Assembly (NCBI GenBank): GCA_028699735.1
Contig: JAQVUB010000049.1
Location: forward strand, 1 to 10,734
DNA: 10,734 bases
Reading direction: 5' to 3'
From: Lentisphaeria bacterium
GTDB lineage: Bacteria; Verrucomicrobiota; Lentisphaeria; Oligosphaerales; Oligosphaeraceae
In this document: positions 1 to 5,473 of the stretch, piece by piece
Layout of the letters: the number at the start of each line of letters is the position of its first letter
Position numbering within the stretch: position 1 is the stretch's first letter
Translations under genes and position numbers: made by a program
Notes under the pieces: model-generated
Database searches by the model: none
The model's input: only the letters and a program-made list of their open reading frames with translations
Told to the model about the DNA's origin: nothing

Positions 1-19
1 CGCCAGTCCACCCCAAGTA

Positions 20-44
20 TTCCGTGTGTTCCGTGGTTAAAAAA
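20..44 (-). repeat. Copy A of a dispersed 25-bp intergenic repeat
   Basis: Read on the minus strand, this stretch is a T-run followed by AACCACGGAACACACGGAA. The same pattern, a T-run plus AACMACGRAAMACACGRAA, recurs at 5068-5092 (20 of 25 positions match) and in decayed form at 1827-1851. All three copies lie in gene-free DNA. Function is unknown. I have the impression that similar CACGAAnnACACGAA strings are common between genes in Planctomycetota and Verrucomicrobiota relatives, but I cannot verify that here. Confidence 0.5.
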
Positions 45-110
45 GTTTTTTGGACGGGGGGCAAACTAGCAAAATAAGCGGGCTTTAGGATTTATGTTAT
101 AGCCTGGGAT

Positions 111-137
111 TGCAGCGCATTGACTTGCTGCAGCGCA
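111..137 (+). repeat. 9-bp direct repeat upstream of the zinc-ribbon membrane protein
   Basis: TGCAGCGCA occurs at 111-119 and again at 129-137, 18 bp apart start to start. The second copy ends 16 bp before the Shine-Dalgarno sequence at 154-160. The position would suit a regulator site or mRNA leader structure, but I saw no convincing -35/-10 pair for this gene. It could be chance. The rest of 1-167 shows no gene. Confidence 0.3.
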
Positions 138-167
138 AGGCTGGCATTTTTTTGAGGAGGATAGCTC

Positions 168-509
168 ATGGACAAAAAGAAAGCCCTTTCAGAGCAGAGC
201 CGGGGTCTGGCTCGGATCAGGTACACCCGCAGGCTTTTTCTGGCCATAATCTTTGCATTCCTGCCGTTCACCGGGGTGACAATGGCCTATATCCGGCGCA
301 GCGGGCAGTGGGCGGCACTGGCCATCCCGCTGACTTTATTTGGGTTGGGGATGGTGTTGCAATATATTCTGCAGCATCGGCGCTGCCCGCGTTGCGGCGA
401 ATTCTTTTTCCTCCAGAAGATGACGGCGGAGACATACCAGCCCGGCAGTGCCTGGAGCTTCCCGCCGCAAAAAAAGTGCCAGCATTGCGGCTTGATGCTC
501 TATAGATGA
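168..509 (+). CDS. Small membrane protein with two TM helices and a C-terminal zinc ribbon
   Basis: 113 aa. The ATG at 168 has a strong Shine-Dalgarno (GAGGAGG, 154-160) seven bases upstream. The basic N-terminus (MDKKK, then RIRYTRR) is followed by two hydrophobic segments at about residues 23-41 and 48-68. A cytoplasm-type zinc ribbon follows, with paired cysteines C73/C76 (CPRC) and C104/C107 (CQHC). The basic residues before TM1 and after TM2 suggest both ends face the cytoplasm. I do not recognise a named family, and no catalytic residues are visible. It converges on the alcohol dehydrogenase gene 70 bp downstream, so the two do not share a transcript. The real ATG and Shine-Dalgarno, the membrane segments and the Cys pairs make it very likely a true gene, but its role is unknown. 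Confidence 0.82.
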   Translation: MDKKKALSEQSRGLARIRYTRRLFLAIIFAFLPFTGVTMAYIRRSGQWAALAIPLTLFGLGMVLQYILQHRRCPRCGEFFFLQKMTAETYQPGSAWSFPPQKKCQHCGLMLYR

Positions 510-579
510 CGATGCGATTGGCGGCTGCATTGAACTGGCAGAGGTGGGCGGGTGCGGAGCGCCTGCTGTCCAGTGGCGG

Positions 580-1743
580 TTAGCAGCGGCCGAGGATGTC
601 AAGCAGTATCTGGTAGCTTTTGTCGGGATCGACTGGCCGTGGCGCCAGTTCCAGCTTCATGCGGTTCAGACCGGCGCTTCTGGCCGTGGTTTCCAGCAGT
701 TCCTGGTCCAGGCCGGGCAGGTCCCGCAGGTGGGCGGGTACGCTGCATGCATCCAGAAAACGGCGGAAGGAGGCAATGACTTCCTCCGGCGTTGCGCCTG
801 GAAAGATGGCGTTCAGCTGCATGGTACGGTCGCGAACCGCAGGATTTCCGAGGTAATAGCGCCAGCATTCCGGCAGGAGCATGATGGCGGCAAGGCCATG
901 CTCGATGCGTCCGAACCAGGAAAAGCTGCATAGATGGGGAAGGCCGGTTGATTTATGGCGGATGACCATGCCGCCCAGCGTGGAGGCAAGGGCCATTTCG
1001 GCGCGGCCGCCCGTATCGGCGAGAGCCGCCGGTAAATGGTGCGTCACCAGCTGGATGCCGGCCAGGGCGCGCGCATTGGCGAGACGGTCGTTGGCATCGG
1101 CGCCGATGTTCAGAAAGCCCTCGATGAGATGGGCCAGGGCATCGCAGCCAGTGGCCAGGGTGATACGCCGCGGCAGCCCGGACGTGTATTCCGGCAGCAC
1201 AAAGGCGTATTCGGGAATGATGGCCGGATCGGAAATCAGGCGCTTCACCTGGGCGCCGCGGTCGACGATGTTCGAGTAGGGCGTTACTTCCGAGCCGGTT
1301 CCCGAAGTGGTCGGAAAGCAAATGACGGTATCGAGACGGCGGCTGTTCTTGCCGCTGTATTGGTTGACTCCGAAAAAGGACTCCACTGGCGCGCCGGTCT
1401 GGGCGCTGAGATAGGCCGCCTTGGCCGCGTCCATGACGCTGCCGCCGCCGAGTGCTACGACCATGTCCGCCTGGCAGTCACGCAGAAAGGCGATCAGGCG
1501 CTTGACGCAGGCGAGGTCTGGCTCCGTCGGAATGGCGCGGAAGCGGCGCAGGTTAATCCCCTGGCAGCGGGCTGCGAAATCGTTCCAGAGGCCGGAGCGA
1601 TCCGCGGATTGTTCGCCGGTGAAGGCGGCGATCCGGGTCGGACGGCGGGAATCCAGCAGGCGTGCAAAGGCGCTCCAACCATGCGGCGACACGGCGACCG
1701 CCGTGTCGGAATATGATTGCAGCAACGAAAGAATAGTTTTCAT
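580..1743 (-). CDS. Iron-containing (group III) alcohol dehydrogenase
   Basis: 387 aa, the usual length for the family. The start at 1743 was chosen because AGGAGGC (plus positions 1752-1758) lies eight bases upstream; an in-frame ATG seven codons earlier lacks this. Family marks are clear. The nucleotide-binding loop GGGSVMDAAK is at residues 99-108 and PTTSGTGSEV at 144-153. Metal ligands are assigned as D201 and H205 (GCDALAHLIEG), H270 (LPHLCSF) and H282 (EHG). Relative to FucO-type enzymes the last two ligands are 12 rather than 14 residues apart, and the histidine usually four residues after the first of them is a Phe here (F274). The enzyme should interconvert an alcohol and an aldehyde or ketone with NAD(P)H in the cytoplasm. 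Substrate cannot be read from sequence. It is monocistronic, convergent with the gene at 168-509. The 70-bp gap between them shows no clear terminator. Confidence 0.93.
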   Translation of the reverse strand: MKTILSLLQSYSDTAVAVSPHGWSAFARLLDSRRPTRIAAFTGEQSADRSGLWNDFAARCQGINLRRFRAIPTEPDLACVKRLIAFLRDCQADMVVALGGGSVMDAAKAAYLSAQTGAPVESFFGVNQYSGKNSRRLDTVICFPTTSGTGSEVTPYSNIVDRGAQVKRLISDPAIIPEYAFVLPEYTSGLPRRITLATGCDALAHLIEGFLNIGADANDRLANARALAGIQLVTHHLPAALADTGGRAEMALASTLGGMVIRHKSTGLPHLCSFSWFGRIEHGLAAIMLLPECWRYYLGNPAVRDRTMQLNAIFPGATPEEVIASFRRFLDACSVPAHLRDLPGLDQELLETTARSAGLNRMKLELAPRPVDPDKSYQILLDILGRC

Positions 1744-1826
1744 GAGTAGATGCCTCCTATGCAATTGACGGCCTTCTCCAGGCCAGTGTAGTTCCGGTGT
1801 AATACGTACGTGGTTGACAGTGGTAT

Positions 1827-1851
1827 TTTTTTTACAACAAAAGACACAAAA
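1827..1851 (+). repeat. Copy C of the dispersed 25-bp repeat, decayed
   Basis: A run of seven T followed by ACAACAAAAGACACAAAA. It matches the copy at 5068-5092 at 20 of 25 positions, with the CG dinucleotides changed to CA. A G-to-A change at both CG sites is what an old copy of the family would show. The A/T richness makes chance similarity possible. Confidence 0.35.
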
Positions 1852-2027
1852 TGACCCGAAAAAATTTCATGGGAAGTACGACTCATGCTAACAGTCAATG
1901 CCGCTTCCATAAAATTTTTGGGCTCTTCGACAAATTTAGTGGCTGATTTTAAGGGCTGTTTAAGTGAGAATCGTCGTGGAAATGGCCATTAAGTTTGAGC
2001 GTAAATCTTAAGTTACCCCTGGAAATT

Positions 2028-2108
2028 AGGTAAATCAAGGTCTTCAACGATTTGTAAAAAATTTGATCGTATGCTCCCCTAAAAAAGCGGGTCGTCGATG
2101 ATTTACCT
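2028..2108. repeat. 10-bp perfect inverted repeat flanking 61 bp
   Basis: AGGTAAATCA (2028-2037) and its exact reverse complement TGATTTACCT (2099-2108) bracket 61 bp of mostly A+T-rich DNA. The right arm ends seven bases before the target duplication of the MITE-like element. It may be a relic of another short insertion or a weak RNA structure. No flanking duplication was seen, so this is tentative. Confidence 0.3.
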
Positions 2109-2115
2109 GGAATAA

Positions 2116-2124
2116 TGCCAGCAG
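2116..2124. repeat. Left 9-bp target-site duplication (TGCCAGCAG)
   Basis: TGCCAGCAG directly abuts the outer end of the left terminal inverted repeat. The identical nine bases directly abut the right end at 2288-2296. A perfect 9-bp direct repeat at exactly the ends of a 25-bp perfect inverted repeat is the standard footprint of a transposition event. Removing the element and one copy gives an uninterrupted ancestral site, ...AATAATGCCAGCAGTGTC... Confidence 0.88.
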
Positions 2125-2287
2125 GGGTGCAGTTCCCAAAAGTAGGTAGTCCCTGCCCCGGGCACCCGAGACCGTTCAGGCGTGGGAGTGCTAACAGAAA
2201 TCGCAACCGGGCCGGTTACGCCACATTTTAAACCTGAACCCTGAACCCTTTCTGGACGGCCTCTACCTACTTTTGGGAACTGCACCC
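2125..2287. mobile_element. 163-bp MITE-like non-autonomous transposable element
   Basis: The element begins with GGGTGCAGTTCCCAAAAG at 2125 and ends with its exact reverse complement at 2287. The terminal inverted repeats are perfect over 25 bp (2125-2149 and 2263-2287), and a 9-bp target duplication TGCCAGCAG flanks both ends. The 113-bp interior is too short to encode a transposase and shows no convincing reading frame. It contains a short palindrome AACCGG-G-CCGGTT (2205-2217) and a 7-bp tandem repeat CCTGAAC x2 (2233-2246). Identical arms and duplication imply a fairly recent insertion, mobilised in trans by a related full-length IS. A 9-bp duplication fits several IS groups (for example IS1 or the IS10/IS50 group of IS4); the ends do not let me assign one. 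The alternative, a large intrinsic hairpin, does not explain the direct repeats. Confidence 0.87.
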
Positions 2288-2296
2288 TGCCAGCAG
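2288..2296. repeat. Right 9-bp target-site duplication (TGCCAGCAG)
   Basis: Identical to 2116-2124 and directly adjacent to the right terminal inverted repeat, completing the insertion footprint of the 163-bp element. Confidence 0.88.
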
Positions 2297-2300
2297 TGTC

Positions 2301-2328
2301 TTTCGAAAGCCCTCCGGGCTAATCGAAA
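2301..2328 (+). other. Stem-loop just right of the MITE-like element
   Basis: TTTCGA (2301-2306) pairs with TCGAAA (2323-2328), and inside it AGCCC (2308-2312) pairs with GGGCT (2316-2320) around the loop TCC; one base on the left and two on the right stay unpaired. There is no adjoining T-run (a short T5 comes only about 15 bases later), so it is not a standard terminator. It lies about 65 bp upstream of the DoxX operon promoter, outside the predicted transcript. Confidence 0.4.
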
Positions 2329-2392
2329 AGGTGCCACTGACATTTTTACACGTTTATTGTGAATCAGCAGTCGAGTTTCAGTTCTCTGACGT

Positions 2393-2421
2393 TTGACGGT
2401 ATGATTGGGAGGCAGTATTTT
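2393..2421 (+). promoter_or_regulatory. Predicted sigma70-type promoter of the DoxX-UbiA-NDH-2 operon
   Basis: TTGACG (2393-2398) and TATTTT (2416-2421) are separated by exactly 17 bp, giving good -35 and -10 matches. Transcription would start near 2428, leaving a leader of about 100 nt before the start codon at 2528. It is the best promoter match I found in the gap, and no other plus-strand gene lies between it and the operon. Vegetative-type promoter rules are assumed for this phylum. Confidence 0.55.
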
Positions 2422-2527
2422 ACGGTTAGGCAATGTTGTTTGGGCCAATCAGCCTGGGACTGGCGTGAGCGATGAGCGCAGACGGTGGTCTGGAGTTTTT
2501 GCAGTCATTCAGCAAAGGAGGGTAGAA

Positions 2528-2968
2528 ATGAAGAGTTTATGCGATGTTAATGCAGGTAAGAGCATGGGACTGGCATTGCTTCGTTGGGGCTTGGGTTTGC
2601 GCCTGCTGGTCAGTGGGGTCAGTAAAATCGGCGACCTGGGCGGGTTCGTCAATGGTTATCTTCTGCCCGTTTTTAAAGAGACAATCCTTCCCGGCTGGAT
2701 GGTCGCACCATACGGCTATGCGCTGCCGCCAGTCGAACTGCTGCTTGGGGTGCTGCTGATCCTGGGGACATTCCGCAACCTCTCGCTGCTGGTTACCGGA
2801 TTGACTTTCCTGTCCCTTGCCTTTGGTCAGATGCTGCTGAAACAGCACGACACTGTACTGAGTATTCTGCTGTACCTGTTCATGACGACGGTGCTGTTGT
2901 ACCTGGGAGAACATGACCGCTGGATTCTGCGCAGGCCCGGAACCTGCTCCTGTAAGGACGCGGCATGA
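2528..2968 (+). CDS. DoxX-family integral membrane protein
   Basis: 146 aa. The ATG at 2528 has AAAGGAGG six bases upstream; longer in-frame starts have no such site. Four hydrophobic segments lie at about residues 13-33, 62-82, 84-103 and 109-127. The string SGVSKI...GFVNGYLLPVF...LPGW, then YGYALPPVELLLG and FGQMLLKQHDTV, fits the DoxX/DoxD-like family, whose members include subunits or partners of membrane oxidoreductases. Specific activity is unknown for most DoxX proteins. The C-terminus carries a CSC motif (C140, C142) whose role is unclear. The stop overlaps the start of the prenyltransferase gene (ATGA at 2965-2968), indicating translational coupling. The neighbours suggest a role beside a quinone or membrane electron-transfer step; that is inference. 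Confidence 0.88.
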   Translation: MKSLCDVNAGKSMGLALLRWGLGLRLLVSGVSKIGDLGGFVNGYLLPVFKETILPGWMVAPYGYALPPVELLLGVLLILGTFRNLSLLVTGLTFLSLAFGQMLLKQHDTVLSILLYLFMTTVLLYLGEHDRWILRRPGTCSCKDAA

Positions 2969-3897
2969 CCCCCGGTTCTGGCGCCGGAGGGAAATGCCGG
3001 CCAGGGCAACTAGTGCAGGCCTTGCGGCTGCCCTTCACAACTGCCAGCATCCTGCCGTACATCTGCGGGGCCATGCTGGCTCCGGCACCGTTTCGCTCTG
3101 GCCTGTTTCTCCTCGGCTTGCTGGCTGTAACCGCGACCCACCTGTCGGCTAATGTCATCAATGATTATGCAGATGCGCGTTCCGGTGTCGATGGGCTCAA
3201 TCCCGGGTATTATGGTTTTTTTGGCGGCTCGAAGCTGATTCAGCAGGGTATTCTGCCTGCTCGCTTTTTTCTGCTGGCCGGGCTGGTGCTGGCGGTTGCG
3301 GCTGCGCTCTCGGTACTGCTCTGCGCCTTGCTCCTGGGCCGGCCGGGTCTGGTACTGATCTTCGCAATGGTCTGTCTGGCCGGGTGGGCGTACTCCTGCC
3401 CGCCGGCGGCGCTGGCCTACCATGGCCTCGGCGAACTGACCCTTTTTCTGCTGTTCGGAATGGCGACGGTCTGCGGCGCTTATATCCTGCAGGCGGATGT
3501 GATCACCGCAGATGCGCTGCTGCTCAGTCTGCCGCATGGATTCCTGGTCGCGGGCATCTTGGTCGCCAATGAAGTACCGGATGTTCAAGAGGACCAGCTG
3601 GCGCAGAAACGCACTCTGGTGGTCAGAATCGGGGCGCAGCGGGGCTATCTGCTGTATGCTCTATTGGTGTTCCTGGCGGCGGCGTCTGTAGTCGTTCTGG
3701 TTCTGCGAAACACAGTGCCGCCGGCCGGGCTGCTGGCGATACCGGCCTTCGGGTTGCCTGCGACTTCAGCGACTCTGCGCTTGCGCAGAGCCTGGGCCGA
3801 CAAACTGCAGCTGGTACAGGCCTCCAAGCTGGCTATTGCCGCTCATATCGCCGCCAGTCTGGCTATTATTGCGTCATTGGCATTTATGAAAGGATGA
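2965..3897 (+). CDS. UbiA-superfamily prenyltransferase, MenA-like
   Basis: 310 aa, very hydrophobic, with about eight or nine membrane helices. Both Mg-diphosphate-binding motifs of the UbiA superfamily are present: NDYADARSGVD at residues 66-76, and NEVPDVQEDQLAQKRTL at 202-218 (N202, D206, D210, K215, R216). The NE(I/V)PDxxxD...KRTLVVR(L/I)G form of the second motif resembles 1,4-dihydroxy-2-naphthoate polyprenyltransferases (MenA), which attach the isoprenoid tail in menaquinone synthesis; other aromatic acceptors cannot be excluded. The start overlaps the DoxX stop by ATGA and has AAGGA six bases upstream (2954-2958). The flavoprotein gene begins two bases after the stop. No other menaquinone synthesis genes are in the window. 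Confidence 0.9.
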   Translation: MTPGSGAGGKCRPGQLVQALRLPFTTASILPYICGAMLAPAPFRSGLFLLGLLAVTATHLSANVINDYADARSGVDGLNPGYYGFFGGSKLIQQGILPARFFLLAGLVLAVAAALSVLLCALLLGRPGLVLIFAMVCLAGWAYSCPPAALAYHGLGELTLFLLFGMATVCGAYILQADVITADALLLSLPHGFLVAGILVANEVPDVQEDQLAQKRTLVVRIGAQRGYLLYALLVFLAAASVVVLVLRNTVPPAGLLAIPAFGLPATSATLRLRRAWADKLQLVQASKLAIAAHIAASLAIIASLAFMKG

Positions 3898-3899
3898 CT

Positions 3900-5057
3900 A
3901 TGGCAAAACCGCAAATCGCTATCGTCGGAGCCGGCTTTGCCGGTCTGGCGGCGTCCCGGCAGCTGTCCCGGCTGTCACCCCAGGAAGCGGATATCCATCT
4001 GTTTGACCGGAATGCCAGCACCACAATGCTGCCGGCGCTGCCGGATGTCGCGGGTGGGCGCCTGGAGCCGGCTCGCGTCCGCGCGGATCTCCGTCAACTG
4101 CTCGATCCGCATATACAGCTGCATCTCGGAACAGTCGAGCGCGTTGATCCGGCCAGGAAGACGCTGAACACTGCTGAGGGGGAATTTACTTATGACTTCC
4201 TCGTGCTGACTTGCGGCGCTGTGGCGGACCGGCGTGGACTGAAAGAGAACCAGGAGTCTGCATATACCCTGTCCAGTCTGGCTGACGCAGAGCGAATTTG
4301 CCAGGATTTCAGCGCCTTTGTTCAGTCTCGCAGCAGCCCGCAGGTGCTTGTGGTCGGGGGCGGATATACCGGCCTGGAACTGGCCAGCAATCTGAAAATA
4401 CGGTCTGTCCGGCTGGGCAGGCCAGCCCGGGTTACAGTGCTCGAGATGAAAGACCGCATCCTGGCCGGATTGCCGGACAGAATCCGCTCCTATCTGGAAA
4501 CCCAGGCGCTGCGTCAGGGGCTTGAAATCCGCACCGGGATCAGACTTGACTCGTTTGACGGGCGCAATGTGCGGCTTTCAGACGGCAGCTGCATCGAGGA
4601 TGTGTTTCTCTGCTGGTCCACCGGCACCAGACGGGGAATGCCGGAGCTGCAGGGAGAGCAGCAGGAACTGCCGGACGGACGCATTGTGGTGGATGAGTAC
4701 CTGCGCATCCCCTGGCATCCGCAGACCTTTGTGGCTGGCGATGCCGCTGCCATTCTCCATCGCGACGTGCCACTGCGCAAAGCGGTTAATTTTGCCTATT
4801 ACTCCGGAAAGTCTGCTGGCAGAAATATCCTGTTCGAGTTGCGGGGGAGGCCCTTGCAGGCTTTCCGGCCTTTGGATCTCGGCTGGGTGATTCCCTTTGG
4901 CAATACGGCAGCCGGACAGGTTCTCGGGATTGACTTTCTCTCCGGCCGTCTGCCTCTGGCTATGCATTATGCCATGTGCGGCTACCGGAATTTTACTCTT
5001 GGCAATAAAATCTATTTTGTCCGGATTGCTTTGCGGGCACTGTTCGACATGCTCTGA
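3900..5057 (+). CDS. NDH-2-like FAD/NAD(P)-dependent oxidoreductase
   Basis: 385 aa from the ATG at 3900, chosen because GAAAGGA (3888-3894) is spaced correctly; an in-frame ATG at 3894 would lie inside that site and overlap the upstream stop. The FAD-binding Rossmann motif is IVGAGFAGLAA (residues 8-18), the NAD(P)H-binding one is VVGGGYTGLELA (151-162), and TFVAGDAAA (276-284) is the second FAD contact. The layout and the C-terminal end (PLDLGWVIPFG..., then a helical tail ending in IALRALFDML) match type II NADH dehydrogenases, single-subunit membrane-bound NADH:quinone oxidoreductases. The segment where NDH-2 has AQxAxQ reads VNFAYYSG (296-303), so the usual quinone-site glutamines are absent. 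It may use another quinone or acceptor. Last gene of the DoxX-UbiA operon; no clear terminator follows. Confidence 0.88.
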   Translation: MAKPQIAIVGAGFAGLAASRQLSRLSPQEADIHLFDRNASTTMLPALPDVAGGRLEPARVRADLRQLLDPHIQLHLGTVERVDPARKTLNTAEGEFTYDFLVLTCGAVADRRGLKENQESAYTLSSLADAERICQDFSAFVQSRSSPQVLVVGGGYTGLELASNLKIRSVRLGRPARVTVLEMKDRILAGLPDRIRSYLETQALRQGLEIRTGIRLDSFDGRNVRLSDGSCIEDVFLCWSTGTRRGMPELQGEQQELPDGRIVVDEYLRIPWHPQTFVAGDAAAILHRDVPLRKAVNFAYYSGKSAGRNILFELRGRPLQAFRPLDLGWVIPFGNTAAGQVLGIDFLSGRLPLAMHYAMCGYRNFTLGNKIYFVRIALRALFDML

Positions 5058-5067
5058 CCGGATTTTC

Positions 5068-5092
5068 ATTTTTAACAACGAAAAACACGAAA
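5068..5092 (+). repeat. Copy B of the dispersed 25-bp intergenic repeat
   Basis: T-run followed by AACAACGAAAAACACGAAA, starting eleven bases after the NDH-2-like stop codon. It matches copy A (20-44, minus strand) at 20 of 25 positions and copy C (1827-1851) at 20 of 25. The downstream sequence includes the palindrome AAACGTTT and then T7. Copies next to gene ends could serve in transcription termination, but no copy forms a strong stem-loop alone. Confidence 0.5.
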
Positions 5093-5144
5093 CGTTTAAG
5101 ATTTTTTTGGGGGTTTGTTGTGATGATTGCGAACCGAGATGCCT

Positions 5145-5204
5145 TCTTCCGGCGGGGACGCAGGCGCTCCATATTTCCTCCGACACCTCTTCGTAAGGAG
5201 GGAA
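5145..5204. repeat. G+C-rich patch and imperfect hairpin, possible intergenic repeat
   Basis: Within A+T-rich flanks, 5145-5170 is sharply richer in G+C (CTTCCGGCGGGGACGCAGGC and on), followed by TTCCTCC (5175-5181) that can pair with GGAGGGAA (5197-5204) with one bulge. Strings of the type GGCGGGGACGCnGGCGCTCC resemble intergenic repeats I associate with Verrucomicrobiota-group genomes, but only one copy is present in this window, so repeat status is inference. The AAGGAGGGA near 5195-5203 is not followed by a usable start codon. Confidence 0.3.
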
Positions 5205-5367
5205 TTACCACACAAGGCTGATCTTATGAACATGAGGATTTTCCCGATGAAAGCTCATGCTTCAACGCAACAACCTTTAAAATTTCCGTACGATTATCCC
5301 TCAAATTGTTTTTCCCGAAATTTTTTTTGAAAGTTAATCCACAATCGATTGGCATACAAGTTCTTAT

Positions 5368-5394
5368 CCGACCGATCTGACCGATCCGACCGAT
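5368..5394. repeat. 9-bp tandem repeat, three units
   Basis: CCGACCGAT, CTGACCGAT, CCGACCGAT in direct tandem, with one base differing in the middle unit. It lies in non-coding DNA. Nine is a multiple of three, but no credible reading frame uses it. It could be a slippage product or a binding array; nothing in the sequence decides. Confidence 0.75.
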
Positions 5395-5417
5395 CAGGGT
5401 GTTTTCATTCATTTTTA

Positions 5418-5473
5418 TGGACATGGACAAGAATGGACACTGGTGGACGCAATGGGCTATATTTTTCATGGAC
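5418..5473. repeat. TGGAC-rich irregular repeat tract
   Basis: TGGAC occurs at 5418, 5424, 5434, 5444 and 5469. The first four are 6, 10 and 10 bp apart, within TGGACATGGACAAGAATGGA and the bases after it. On the other strand it reads as repeated GTCCA words; a single related word (CCAGTCCACC) occurs at the very left end of the window. Spacing is irregular, so it is not a simple microsatellite. No function is evident. Confidence 0.5.

Larger units (their letters stand above)
1744..2392. other. Gene-free region upstream of the alcohol dehydrogenase and the DoxX operon
   Basis: No credible gene on either strand: the frames here are short, lack ribosome-binding sites and cross the inverted repeats. 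It contains the dehydrogenase Shine-Dalgarno (1752-1758), a decayed copy of the 25-bp repeat, a 10-bp inverted repeat (2028-2108), the MITE-like element with target duplications (2116-2296) and a stem-loop (2301-2328). Much of 1830-2110 is visibly richer in A+T than the flanking genes. I found no convincing promoter for the minus-strand dehydrogenase. Confidence 0.7.

Noticed and set aside
1036..1716. 226-codon plus-strand ORF opposite the alcohol dehydrogenase
   Set aside because: A shadow in G+C-rich DNA. The minus-strand frame carries the GGGS, TTSGTGSE and metal-ligand motifs.
5226..5330. 34-codon ORF beginning MNMRIFPMKAHAS after an AAGGAGGGA string
   Set aside because: The Shine-Dalgarno-like string lies more than 20 bases from the ATG, the product resembles no family, and the sequence lies in a repeat-rich gap.
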